A stretch of 64,000 nucleotides of DNA from Anaerovibrio sp. JC8 (lineage in GTDB: Bacteria > Bacillota > Negativicutes > Selenomonadales > Selenomonadaceae): NCBI RefSeq assembly GCF_002100115.1, contig NZ_ANBM01000006.1:124001-188000 (forward strand), given 5' to 3'. This document shows positions 51,068 through 59,509 of the stretch, piece after piece. The position numbers were made by a program, and so were the translations under genes. The first letter of the stretch is position 1, and every line of letters starts with the position of its first letter. The notes beneath the pieces are model-generated. The model was not told the origin of the DNA, did not search any database, and saw only the letters and a program-made list of their open reading frames with translations.

Positions 51068-52804
51068 CTAATTCATTTCAAATACCAGCTTGTTTTCATC
51101 CCCGGCTGACAAATACTTGCGTCTATAGAAATCCTTGGTTACTGAATCAATAAAATAATCCCTAAAAGAGTATTGCCCCTCGTTAACTACAGAAAGAACA
51201 TCATAGGGCTTCCCATTATCCCGGGCAATCAGCTTAACCGTTTGATTTGCGGCGTCCTCCAGCAAAAAGGAAAACTCCAGCTGAACCGGCTTATTCTGAG
51301 CCCTTTCCACGGCATTCAGCCCCACTTCCTCCACCAGAAGGCTGAGCCGCAATATCTTTGATTTGGGCAGTCCCCAGGCCTTTAATTCATCACGTACTGA
51401 ATAGGATAAATTCATAACCTCTTCCATAACGGCATTTATATCATAGGAATACTGCCTTGCCATTTTGTCCCTGTTCAGCAGGAGGATATTCCCCCGTCCG
51501 GGCCATAGCCTTGTGATCAGCAGATTAAATAAAAAGGCCAGCAAATATCCTGCACCTACTCCCAGCCACATACCTTCCATGCCCCAGTCAGTTCCCAGGA
51601 GCATTCCCAAGATTGGAAATACAAGCAGCAGCATGGTTTTGAGGATAAGGCCATAATTGCGTTCCTCGATGTATATATAATAATTGCTGTAAATCAGGGT
51701 CGGCCCCAGAAATACCAGGAAAATCAGGACGCAGCGCAAGGAAGCAACTATCTCCGCAATAAGATAATCCTCATCCACGCCAAAGAGCAGCGGCAACAGG
51801 AAGGCAAATACGCCCACCCCAATGGCCACAAGCAGGCTCATGATAACTGTACAGGCTATACCCAGCTCCATGGTCTTGCTGACACTGGAATAGCTGCCCT
51901 CGGAATGATACTGGCACACCATGGGCTGCAGACAGTCCACCACGCCGGTATACAGGGCTATGGCCAATACCAGTACATTGGTAATAACAGTTACAACAAT
52001 GATATGGCTCTCACCCCAATGGGCGATAACATACGAGGAAAATACCAAAGGAAGCATGGACAAATACAGGGTATCCGCAGAGTGGTAAAAGCTGTAGGCA
52101 AAGCTCCTTACAATTTCCCGAAAATTACAGTACCAGACAAATTCAAGCTGGCTCTTTTCGGAAAATAAAAAAGCACACTGCACCACACAGGATATGGTGG
52201 TCCCGGCTACAGTTCCCAAGCCGATGCCAATGGTTCCCAAAGCCTTGCACAGAATGATATCCGATATAATATTGGCCACAAAGGCAATGGATGAGGCCCT
52301 GACGCAGACCTGCTCCTCCCCCTCCTGTATGAGAAAGGTGTAGAACAAAATATTTAAGAACACCACAGGAGGCAGCCATTTCAGCCCGTCATAATAGCCT
52401 CTGGCATAGGCCATATAAGCCGGTGAAATCTCCCAAAAGGACAGCAGCTGCTCCCGAAAAATACTTAACAGCAGACTCAGCACCAGCCCCAGGCCTACGG
52501 ACAGCATTATGCCCTGGCTAAATAGGCGGTTGACCTTCTCCCTGTCCTCCTGCCCCTGGGCATAGGCCGCCATCATTCCCAGACCATCTGCAATGAGATA
52601 GCTCACAAAGAACAATATGGTCAGCAGTGGAAAGACCAAGGACATGGCCGCCACTGCATCATCATCAATAAACTGTCCGGCTACGATGTTATCCGACAGC
52701 ATAAGGATATAGGACAGGGTCATGGCCACCATGGCTGACACGAACACTGAACGAAATCTGGTAGAAATAACCGTTTTCTTCCGCAATATTGAGAGAAGGC
52801 TCAT
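51068..52804 (-). CDS. MATE-family exporter fused to a C-terminal HATPase (SpoIIAB-like) domain
   Basis: 578-aa fusion. Residues about 15-440 form twelve helices of the MATE/MOP type (MLSDNIVAGQFIDDDAVAAM, the family's first-helix signature). Residues about 450-578 are a GHKL ATPase of the anti-sigma-factor kind: LLVEEVGLNAVERA (N box, E493 and N497) and ARDNGKPYD (G1 box, D529). The G2 glycine motif is not obvious. The start overlaps the STAS-condensation gene by 4 nt. This suggests an exporter whose activity, or whose partner, is switched by SpoIIAA/SpoIIAB-like phosphorylation of the STAS domain next door; that link is inference. Confidence 0.85.
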   Translation of the reverse strand: MSLLSILRKKTVISTRFRSVFVSAMVAMTLSYILMLSDNIVAGQFIDDDAVAAMSLVFPLLTILFFVSYLIADGLGMMAAYAQGQEDREKVNRLFSQGIMLSVGLGLVLSLLLSIFREQLLSFWEISPAYMAYARGYYDGLKWLPPVVFLNILFYTFLIQEGEEQVCVRASSIAFVANIISDIILCKALGTIGIGLGTVAGTTISCVVQCAFLFSEKSQLEFVWYCNFREIVRSFAYSFYHSADTLYLSMLPLVFSSYVIAHWGESHIIVVTVITNVLVLAIALYTGVVDCLQPMVCQYHSEGSYSSVSKTMELGIACTVIMSLLVAIGVGVFAFLLPLLFGVDEDYLIAEIVASLRCVLIFLVFLGPTLIYSNYYIYIEERNYGLILKTMLLLVFPILGMLLGTDWGMEGMWLGVGAGYLLAFLFNLLITRLWPGRGNILLLNRDKMARQYSYDINAVMEEVMNLSYSVRDELKAWGLPKSKILRLSLLVEEVGLNAVERAQNKPVQLEFSFLLEDAANQTVKLIARDNGKPYDVLSVVNEGQYSFRDYFIDSVTKDFYRRKYLSAGDENKLVFEMN

Positions 52805-54405
52805 GATAACAGCTCCAGCACCGATTTATCCTTTTCCTGCAGGCCCTTGATCATTTCATCCACCAATGTGGCAAAGCGCTCCATCATTCCCTCAGAATAA
52901 CGGCTGGCGTCATATTCCAGCTTCAAGCGGTAGGAGCCGTCATCCTCGCACACCACATGGATGTCCAGTGAATTTTCCACCGCCGAGGCTTTGTTTTGCG
53001 GCAAATCCTGGATTATGGCCACAGTGCCGCAAAGTGGGAATTCACCGCTGACATTGCCCATTATATTGCCCTTCTGCAAAATAAAGGTGGCACATTCATC
53101 CTCCAGCCCCTCATTATACACAGTTTCCAGGCAGTCACGATACTGGAAGCCCTCCGCTACCAGTCGCTCCAGATCCTCAAGGAAATAGCCGACACTTATA
53201 TCCTTGTCAAAATCATATCTTACCGGTATCTGGATAAGCATCAGCCCCATCAGCCGCATTTCCGCCCTGGTGGTGCGCCCGTTATGGACATAGCTCATGA
53301 TGGCATTGCGGCTGCCGGTGGACTTGGCAATGGCCAGCATCATGGCTCCCAGCAAAAATATATGCTCAGGACATTTTGTTTCCTTTAAAAAGTTCTTTTT
53401 AATGTTCTGCAGTGTAGCAAAATGAGCATTAAAATTCCAGGACCCCTCATTTTTATCACTTGGAGGAAGATGTTTACTTTCATCAAAATCCGTCAGCATT
53501 TTGTGCCAATAGGCTGCCCCGGCCTCATTCTTCGGTTTGGCACATTCCTCTTTTATATACTCCGCATAGCTATATGGAGGCTGCTTTACCGGTTTTCCCA
53601 GATAGCGGTTGTCCAATTCACGGAAAAACAGCAATGCCGTGGCCACACCGTCCATTATCACATGATAGAAATCCACATAGAGATATTTCCCCGACGGGGT
53701 GATTATCAAATAAATACGGAACAATGGTCTGTCTATAATCTGATATGGCTTCTTCAGCTCCAGCTTGCGCTTTTCAAACTCCGCTTCCGACAGGGACTCA
53801 ATCCGTACCTTGGACAGGGTTCCGTCAAAGCGTTGGGATATTTCGCCGGTTTCCGGATGGAACAATATACGGCAACGGAAAATATCATGGGCCGCCAGGG
53901 TATCATTGATAGCCCCTGCCAAACGCTCCATATCAATGGAATCATCCAACTTGGCCAGACCGCCTTCGTTCATCATGGTAGAATTGGCCTTCTGGAAATG
54001 GGTGTCCATCATCCAGCGCTGGATCGGACGGAGCGGATAAAATCCTCCCAGGCTGTCCTGGAGTTCCCCCTCCTCATCCTCCTGACCAATGTGAACAATA
54101 TCCACAAACCGGTTGAAGCCAGTCATGGAAAAGACCTCGTCCACCTCTTCCTTTGGATTTACCACCTTGAATTTAATATTTTCCCGGTCCGCCCACTTTT
54201 TGGCCAAAAGGATGGCACGCAGCCCCGCCGATGACATATACTCCAGCTGGGATAAATCAACCTGGATTTCAGCAAAATCACGGGTCAAGGACTCCAGCTT
54301 ACCATTAAATTCCGGAGATGTATTGGCATCCAGCCGCCCCACCAGCCTTGCCACCATCACGTCATTATTGGCATCATTTCTGTTTATATTAATATCCAGC
54401 TTCAT
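52801..54405 (-). CDS. STAS domain fused to a condensation-type acyltransferase domain
   Basis: 534-aa soluble fusion. Residues 1-110 are a STAS/anti-sigma-antagonist domain (VARLVGRLDANTSPEFNGKL, then VDLSQLEYMSSAGLRAILLA; Ser59 aligns with the phospho-serine of SpoIIAA). Residues about 118-534 resemble the NRPS condensation/CoA-dependent acyltransferase superfamily, with H-x-x-x-D-G at 248-253 (FYHVIMDGVA) and the expected N-terminal RWMMDTHF. No adenylation or carrier domain is nearby. It is the first gene of the operon, coupled to the MATE-HATPase gene. A GAGGGTAAGATAAT site precedes the ATG. It may join an acyl or aminoacyl group to a small acceptor; the product is unknown. Confidence 0.82.
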   Translation of the reverse strand: MKLDININRNDANNDVMVARLVGRLDANTSPEFNGKLESLTRDFAEIQVDLSQLEYMSSAGLRAILLAKKWADRENIKFKVVNPKEEVDEVFSMTGFNRFVDIVHIGQEDEEGELQDSLGGFYPLRPIQRWMMDTHFQKANSTMMNEGGLAKLDDSIDMERLAGAINDTLAAHDIFRCRILFHPETGEISQRFDGTLSKVRIESLSEAEFEKRKLELKKPYQIIDRPLFRIYLIITPSGKYLYVDFYHVIMDGVATALLFFRELDNRYLGKPVKQPPYSYAEYIKEECAKPKNEAGAAYWHKMLTDFDESKHLPPSDKNEGSWNFNAHFATLQNIKKNFLKETKCPEHIFLLGAMMLAIAKSTGSRNAIMSYVHNGRTTRAEMRLMGLMLIQIPVRYDFDKDISVGYFLEDLERLVAEGFQYRDCLETVYNEGLEDECATFILQKGNIMGNVSGEFPLCGTVAIIQDLPQNKASAVENSLDIHVVCEDDGSYRLKLEYDASRYSEGMMERFATLVDEMIKGLQEKDKSVLELLS

Positions 54406-54595
54406 ATTATCTTACCCTCTTTACGTCATTTCTTACCTAACAACAGTTATTTTTTAATTATAACGTAATTTTACAAATTTTTCCCACATTTTCCTATGTG
54501 AAATTTTTTTGTAATACATCCTTTTGCTGTTCGTATGTAATAAACGAGAAAAGAAATTCATCTGCTATCTGCTATTTGATAGAAAGGAAAACAAG

Positions 54596-55312
54596 ATGAA
54601 GAAATTGATGTATTCCAACAACAGCAATTTATCACTGCCATGCTGCATTACTGATGATGCAGTCCTAGTTTCCGGCAGCGCTGCAGCCCAGGACAATGTT
54701 TTGGCCGGATGCCAGCTTCAGGCTCAGATGATTTACAATATGGCCATAGCCAAGGAACCCTACATCACCATTGACATGCTGGATATAGCCCATAAGCTGG
54801 GCACCACCATGGTGGGTTTGGAAAATTCCATCAAGACAGCCTCCAGCATCAAGAAAAAAATTGACCGTCTCACCAATGATGCACTGCTGGCCGGGGAAGA
54901 GCCAAAGCAGGATTACGCCTATGTGGCCGAATTCGGTGACCTTCTCCGCTATACCGAGCTGGTTGACCACGACGAAATGGCCGGCAAGGCCCGTGAAACC
55001 GTGTTGCTCCTTGAGGATAAGGGGTACACTCTGTACGAAATCGACAACAAATATCTGAACCAGCAGGGCCGTTACAAGGCGGTTCACCTTAATGTTCTGA
55101 GCCCATCGGGCCAGACCTTTGAAATACAGATTCATTCCCGGGAAACCATGGAAGCCAACCAGTTTACCCATAAGCTCTATGAGGAATGGCGCAAGCCTGA
55201 AACCAATGCTGAGCGGAAAGCCGCTCTCTATTCCACCATCAAGCGTACCTACGACAATCTGCCATTACCTACGGGAATCTTCCAGCTGGAAAACTACAAA
55301 CGGGCTATATAG
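54596..55312 (+). CDS. RelA/SpoT-like domain protein
   Basis: 238-aa soluble protein. From about residue 78 it follows the (p)ppGpp-synthetase fold: SIKTASSIKKKIDRLTND, then EFGDLLRYTELVD (D-x-x-R with the metal-binding Asp), GRYKAVHLN and FEIQIHSRETME followed by HKLYEEWR. The N-terminal 75 residues are not recognised. It resembles small or phage-type RelA/SpoT proteins, so nucleotide pyrophosphate transfer is possible but unproven. The ATG at 54596 lies 9 nt after AAAGGAAA. It is divergent from the STAS-condensation operon with a 190-nt shared promoter region. Confidence 0.75.
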   Translation: MKKLMYSNNSNLSLPCCITDDAVLVSGSAAAQDNVLAGCQLQAQMIYNMAIAKEPYITIDMLDIAHKLGTTMVGLENSIKTASSIKKKIDRLTNDALLAGEEPKQDYAYVAEFGDLLRYTELVDHDEMAGKARETVLLLEDKGYTLYEIDNKYLNQQGRYKAVHLNVLSPSGQTFEIQIHSRETMEANQFTHKLYEEWRKPETNAERKAALYSTIKRTYDNLPLPTGIFQLENYKRAI

Positions 55313-55327
55313 GCCCGTTTCATCAAG

Positions 55328-55358
55328 GAAGCCGCCTGGCACAGCGGCTTCTTTTTTT
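55328..55358 (+). terminator. Terminator of the RelA/SpoT-like gene
   Basis: Hairpin GAAGCCGC/GCGGCTTC with an 8-nt loop and a run of seven Ts, 15 nt after the stop codon. Confidence 0.88.
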
Positions 55359-55408
55359 TATGTAAAAATTTCTATGAAGCAAAATACTTTGCCTCATCCG
55401 CAAATAAA

Positions 55409-55433
55409 AAGGACCAGAGATTTTCTCTGATCC
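55409..55433 (-). terminator. Terminator of the rubrerythrin-OhrR unit
   Basis: Hairpin GGATCAGAGA/TCTCTGGTCC followed by TTTTTATTT on the minus strand, 15 nt after the OhrR-type gene's stop codon. Confidence 0.8.
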
Positions 55434-55447
55434 ATCCTGAAATACAG

Positions 55448-55885
55448 TTATTTTTTTATAAAGGTGTCCATAAACTTATGAAGCAGACGGTGCATGATCT
55501 GCAAATCCTCCAGCTCCATATCTATGCACTGGCCCATTTTTTCTGGAACCGAAGCCGCTTTGTCCTGTAGCTGCCACCCCTCATCGGTAAGGGTCACCAC
55601 AAGGCTGCGCTCGTCATCCTGGGATCGCTGACGGGCCACAAAGCCCTTCTTTTCCAGGGTTTTCAGCACCGGTGTCAGGGTTCCGGAGTCCAGATAGAGA
55701 ATATCCCCCAGCTCCTTGGCGGTAAGCTGCCGGTGCTCCCACATGGCCATCATGGTAATGTATTGGGTATAGGTCAAATCCAGCTCATCCAGAAATGGCT
55801 TGTACCTGCGCACTACCTCCTTTGAACACACATACAAAGGAAAACAAAGCTGGTTGCTTAATTTTAACTGTTCATAATCTGCCAT
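55448..55885 (-). CDS. OhrR-type MarR-family peroxide sensor/repressor
   Basis: 145-aa winged-helix regulator. The sensing cysteine sits in LSNQLCFPLYVCSKE near residue 15, as in one-Cys OhrR proteins. The DNA-binding part has LTAKELGDILYLDSGTLTPV, then KTLEKKGFVARQRSQDDERS. Organic hydroperoxides oxidise the cysteine and release the repressor. It follows the rubrerythrin-like gene by 27 nt, and two OhrR-like boxes lie upstream of that gene, so it likely represses its own operon. GGAG precedes the ATG. Confidence 0.92.
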   Translation of the reverse strand: MADYEQLKLSNQLCFPLYVCSKEVVRRYKPFLDELDLTYTQYITMMAMWEHRQLTAKELGDILYLDSGTLTPVLKTLEKKGFVARQRSQDDERSLVVTLTDEGWQLQDKAASVPEKMGQCIDMELEDLQIMHRLLHKFMDTFIKK

Positions 55886-55912
55886 GGGGTATCTCCTTGG
55901 ATTTAATATTTT

Positions 55913-56329
55913 TTACTTGCAAAGCTCTGGGGCATGCTCCTTGAGAAGCTCAGCCAATACCTTGCCGTGATTCATCTCCTGGCCCATAAATACCTCCAGC
56001 TCATCAGCAGCCTCTGGTATACCGAGCTTGCGCAGGCCCTCGATCATCTCAGGCATCTTCTCGTCAGCAGAGGCCTCCAGCTTCTGGATTTCTGCCACCA
56101 TTGGCCAGAAATTCTGGTCATACTTGCCGTTCAAGGCTGAGAAAAAGCCGGAGTGAATGGACTCCTGCATAGCAATATTATAAAACTTCTTGGCCACTTC
56201 TGGCAAACCCTGCTCTCTGGCCATGCGGGACAGGAACTGATACACCATTGCTCCGTCGCTCTCAGCCTTGGCCATATACTCCACTACCTCTTCCATGGCA
56301 GTGCCTTTAGTCTTTCCGAAAATGCTCAT
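55913..56329 (-). CDS. Ferritin-like/rubrerythrin-type protein without rubredoxin domain
   Basis: 138-aa four-helix protein. Iron-binding glutamate/histidine patterns are seen in VVEYMAKAESDGAMVYQFLS, then AMQESIHSGFFSALN and FMGQEMNHGKVLAELL. It lacks the C-terminal CxxC rubredoxin part, so it resembles the erythrin or reduced rubrerythrin group. Such proteins reduce peroxides or store iron in anaerobes. Operon with an OhrR-type repressor, behind two OhrR-like boxes. AAGGAG precedes the ATG. Confidence 0.88.
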   Translation of the reverse strand: MSIFGKTKGTAMEEVVEYMAKAESDGAMVYQFLSRMAREQGLPEVAKKFYNIAMQESIHSGFFSALNGKYDQNFWPMVAEIQKLEASADEKMPEMIEGLRKLGIPEAADELEVFMGQEMNHGKVLAELLKEHAPELCK

Positions 56330-56347
56330 ATATAACTCTCCTTACCT

Positions 56348-56438
56348 AAATTAAATTGTGTACAATTAATTTGATGCATTTATAATAATTCAACCTCAAA
56401 TAAAAGTCAAGTGTGAAATTTAATTTTGTGCAATTTGT
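56348..56438 (-). promoter_or_regulatory. Two OhrR-like operator boxes
   Basis: The first box (56348-56372) reads AAATTAAATTGTGTACAATT then AATTT, an inverted repeat very close to the B. subtilis OhrR site built of TACAATTAAATTGTA units. A second, poorer box (AAATTTAATTTTGTGCAATTTG) lies near 56416-56437. Both are upstream of the rubrerythrin-like gene, whose partner gene encodes an OhrR-type repressor. Confidence 0.7.
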
Positions 56439-56486
56439 CTTTCCAAAAATAAACAGACGCCATATTTGACGCCTGTTTCCGTGATA

Positions 56487-57584
56487 TCAGCTATGATCAG
56501 ATTTTAAACCTGCCCCGCACATGGACAGCAATGCCTCCTGAGGCTTTCCATATTTTTCACAATAATGCTCATAGCCCGCATAAACAGCAGCCGTGGTATG
56601 CTCGCAGTAAATGCCCTGTCTGGATATTTTCATCCTGGCCGGCAGGATCATGTCCTCTGGAATTGTTATACCCTGTACATCATACTTGTATATATACTCC
56701 AAAATTTCCTCGCTGCGCATTGGTACACCAATGGCAATACCCTCTGCCAGCGTTCTTTCCACCGGCTCTATTTCCACATCAGCCAGCTTTTTCTCCATGG
56801 CCTTTACAAAAGGCTGGCATACCTCACTTTGAACTATAACCACCTGAGGCATCTTTGCTATGGCCCCGCTGGCCAACAGCTCCTCCAGCCCCTTCATAAT
56901 GCCAATGAACAGGGTTCCATTTCCCAGAGGAACAAAGATGTGATCAGGAATTTTGCCCAGCTGCTCATAGGTTTCATAAATATAAGTTTTTGTGCCCTCG
57001 TAAAAGAATGGATTATATACGTGGTTGGCGTAGCATACACCCTCCTGCTCCACCTTGGCCCGGCAAACATCAGCGCAGTGATCCCGATTGCCCGGCACCA
57101 CTGTAGCCTTCGCACCATGGGCTTCAATCATATTAATTTTCTTGTCGGAAGTCCCTTCCGGCACGAAAATCTCACACTCTATACCAACCCGTCCACAATA
57201 TGCTGCCACACTGTTGCCGGCGTTGCCGCTGCTGTCCTGCACCACCTTTTTTACACCCTGGGATTTCAAAAAGGCCACCAAAACTGCTGCGCCTCTATCC
57301 TTGAAGGACAAAGTCGGCATGAAATAGTCCATCTTAAAATAGGTATGCTCATCAAAAGGAATGATTGGGGTCATGCCTTCCCCTAAGGTGACTTTTTTCC
57401 AGGTATCATCAGTCAGTGCCATGAATTTTCTATACCGAAACAGACTCCAGGTGTTTTTATCCACCTGTGACAAGTCAAACCTTGGCGGCTGATAATCCAG
57501 CTTCCACAAACCGCCACAGTCACATTTCATCTTTTTGGTGGTAACTTCTTCACTATGACCGCATTTTCCACAAACATACTTCAT
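56487..57584 (-). CDS. Threonine synthase-like PLP enzyme with N-terminal zinc ribbon
   Basis: 365-aa fold-type II PLP enzyme. A zinc ribbon at the start (YVCGKCGHSEE, then MKCDCGG) is typical of threonine and cysteate synthases. The PLP lysine is in TLSFKDRGAAV near residue 95, the substrate loop is DSSGNAGNSVAAY, and VPLGNGTLFIGI holds the phosphate of PLP. It differs from canonical ThrC in size and context, so it may act on another hydroxy or phospho amino acid. It is the last gene of an operon with a D-amino-acid enzyme, nitrilase, RidA and a YheO-type regulator. GGGGGCAG precedes the ATG. Confidence 0.85.
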   Translation of the reverse strand: MKYVCGKCGHSEEVTTKKMKCDCGGLWKLDYQPPRFDLSQVDKNTWSLFRYRKFMALTDDTWKKVTLGEGMTPIIPFDEHTYFKMDYFMPTLSFKDRGAAVLVAFLKSQGVKKVVQDSSGNAGNSVAAYCGRVGIECEIFVPEGTSDKKINMIEAHGAKATVVPGNRDHCADVCRAKVEQEGVCYANHVYNPFFYEGTKTYIYETYEQLGKIPDHIFVPLGNGTLFIGIMKGLEELLASGAIAKMPQVVIVQSEVCQPFVKAMEKKLADVEIEPVERTLAEGIAIGVPMRSEEILEYIYKYDVQGITIPEDMILPARMKISRQGIYCEHTTAAVYAGYEHYCEKYGKPQEALLSMCGAGLKSDHS

Positions 57585-57621
57585 TTGTAACTGCCCCCTT
57601 CAAAATTACACCAAACTGTAC

Positions 57622-58245
57622 TTATCTTTTTCCCCGAACCTCATCCAAATAGCTGTATACAGTGACTCTGTTGATGCCCAGGCGTTCAGCCACCTGGTCA
57701 ATGCTGCCTTTTAGTTGGAAAATTCCCCTGGAATCCATAAAGCGGATTTTTTCGATTCGCTCCTCCCGGCTAAGAGCGGTAACATCACAGCCAGCCAAAA
57801 TATTGTCTACCAGGGCCATGACCATTTCCTCCACCCTTTTGCCCTTTCCTTCGTTTTTAGTTGCCGGTGGCTTAGGCTTTGGCATAAAGCCTTGCAGATA
57901 TGCTATCTGCTGCTGGGTGTGTGTCATATCCAGATTTATGCACAGGGCTCCAATAAGCCTGCCATCGTCATCCCTTATCAACGCAGAAGAGGTACGGATG
58001 AGCCTGCCATTTTTTTGGAAAAAATCATTTGCAACAAAATCTTCCTCAGCCCCTTGGGTAATTGCCGTTTTCACAAAATGCTCAAAGCCCTGACCTATTT
58101 TTCTGCCTGTTACTGTTCCGTTGGCCACATACACTACACTATGCTCCGGATCCGCAATATCGTGGAGCACTACTTCACACTCATCCCCAAATGTTTCTGC
58201 CAACATATCCGCCATCGGAATATAGGCCTTTAATTTTGGATTCAC
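57622..58245 (-). CDS. YheO-type PAS/helix-turn-helix regulator
   Basis: 207-aa regulator. The N-terminal part (about 5-125) is a YheO-like PAS domain (VLHDIADPEHSVVYVANGTV, then GALCINLDMTHTQQQ). The C-terminal part is a helix-turn-helix (DSRGIFQLKGSIDQVAERLG then INRVTVYSYL). These regulators (DUF/PAS_6 with HTH_22) often control D-amino-acid and RidA-linked genes, such as the dauR and dpaL contexts. Start GTG at 58245 after GGGGGATAATA. It is 14 nt from the RidA gene. Confidence 0.88.
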   Translation of the reverse strand: MNPKLKAYIPMADMLAETFGDECEVVLHDIADPEHSVVYVANGTVTGRKIGQGFEHFVKTAITQGAEEDFVANDFFQKNGRLIRTSSALIRDDDGRLIGALCINLDMTHTQQQIAYLQGFMPKPKPPATKNEGKGKRVEEMVMALVDNILAGCDVTALSREERIEKIRFMDSRGIFQLKGSIDQVAERLGINRVTVYSYLDEVRGKR

Positions 58246-58259
58246 TATTATCCCCCATT

Positions 58260-58646
58260 TTACTTAAGCTTTGGAATTTCAGCCATCGCTTCAATTTCCA
58301 CCAAGGCACCGCCATGCAATTCCCTGCTGGGCACCACTACTCTGGCTGGCTTGTGGGTCCCAAAGAATTTGGCATAGGCAGCATTTACCTCATCCCAATA
58401 CTCAACATTGGGAATATACACATGACACATTATTACATTTTCTTTTTTAAGGCCAGCGGCATGCAGCACTAACTCAACATTATGAAGTGCATCAAGGGTC
58501 TGCTGGGTTATATTGTCAGCTAATGGTGCCCCCGTTTCGTGATGTACAGGGAGCTGCCCCGATATATACAGCATACCATTGGAAATAACGCCAGGCACAT
58601 AGTGCCCCTTGTTTTCCAGCTTGGAATCAATAGTAATACTTTTCAT
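58260..58646 (-). CDS. RidA family enamine/imine deaminase
   Basis: 128-aa RidA/YjgF protein. The family signatures are HYVPGVISNGMLYISGQLPV near 14-34, ALHNVELVLHAAGLKKENVI near 70-90 and the C-terminal PARVVVPSRELHGGALVEIE, although the usual catalytic Arg-Ser-x-V segment reads RVVVPSREL. RidA clears reactive enamines made by PLP dehydratases, which fits an operon with two PLP enzymes. GGAGGTGAAATAGG precedes the ATG, 1 nt after the nitrilase gene. Confidence 0.92.
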   Translation of the reverse strand: MKSITIDSKLENKGHYVPGVISNGMLYISGQLPVHHETGAPLADNITQQTLDALHNVELVLHAAGLKKENVIMCHVYIPNVEYWDEVNAAYAKFFGTHKPARVVVPSRELHGGALVEIEAMAEIPKLK

Positions 58647-58647
58647 C

Positions 58648-59466
58648 CTATTTCACCTCCAAAGCATAAAGGTCAGTCCGCCGATGCTTAATTAATGGCA
58701 GTTGCTGCCTGATAGCCTCTGTTTCAGATAAATCCAACTCTATTAGCTGATAGCCCTCTTTTTCATCCATTTGGGCTATTACATTTCCCCAAGGGCCAAC
58801 GGCAATGCTGTGTCCCCAGGAATGATAGGTGGCATTTAAATCCCGGGCTGGGGCAGTCCCGATGGCAAAGCATTGATTGAACATGGCCTGGGAACGGTAC
58901 ATCAGCTCCCAATGGGCCGGGCCAGTAGTCATATTAAAGGCTGCCGGTGCAAAAATAACCTTTGCCCCCTTTAGCACCATTAAACGGGCCAATTCCGGAA
59001 AGCGAAAATCATAGCATATACACAATCCCATAGGTCCAAATTCTGTATCAAACACAGTTACATCCCGACCAGCAGTTAAGGTATCTGATTCCTTGAAGGA
59101 TTGTCCCCCCTTGACATCTATATCAAAAAGATGCATTTTGCGGTGTTTGGCGATTTGCCTTCCCTGACGGTCAAAGACATAAGCCGTATTATAAACTTCG
59201 CCAGCTTCTCCCTGCTCCGGTACCGACCCAGCGGATATGTAAATACTGTATTTTTTTGCCAGGGCAGCACATTTACTCCAGACATTTCCTCCTTCCGCCT
59301 CGGCATAAAGAGGGAAATTAGCCGTTTCATAGGGACAGCAGAACATTTCCGGCAAGGACAAGAAATCTGCCCCCACCTTAACAGCCTGCTTACAAGCTGC
59401 TTCCAGTGTCTTAATCGCCTCATCTTTACTCGGTGATACCATCATTTGCGCCTGTAATATCTTCAC
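58648..59466 (-). CDS. Carbon-nitrogen hydrolase (omega-amidase/nitrilase family)
   Basis: 272-aa nitrilase-fold amidase. The catalytic triad is visible: Glu in LSLPEMFCCPYE near 40, Lys in KHRKMHLFDID near 108, and Cys in GLCICYDFRFPE near 147. The closest known activities are omega-amidase (alpha-ketoglutaramate) and related short amides. It is preceded by the D-threonine-aldolase-like gene (43 nt) and followed directly by RidA. GGAGGACG lies upstream of the ATG. Confidence 0.92.
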   Translation of the reverse strand: MKILQAQMMVSPSKDEAIKTLEAACKQAVKVGADFLSLPEMFCCPYETANFPLYAEAEGGNVWSKCAALAKKYSIYISAGSVPEQGEAGEVYNTAYVFDRQGRQIAKHRKMHLFDIDVKGGQSFKESDTLTAGRDVTVFDTEFGPMGLCICYDFRFPELARLMVLKGAKVIFAPAAFNMTTGPAHWELMYRSQAMFNQCFAIGTAPARDLNATYHSWGHSIAVGPWGNVIAQMDEKEGYQLIELDLSETEAIRQQLPLIKHRRTDLYALEVK

Positions 59467-59509
59467 CCTTCACGTCCTCCTTTTCCCTTTTACTTCAACT
59501 CAATTGCCT

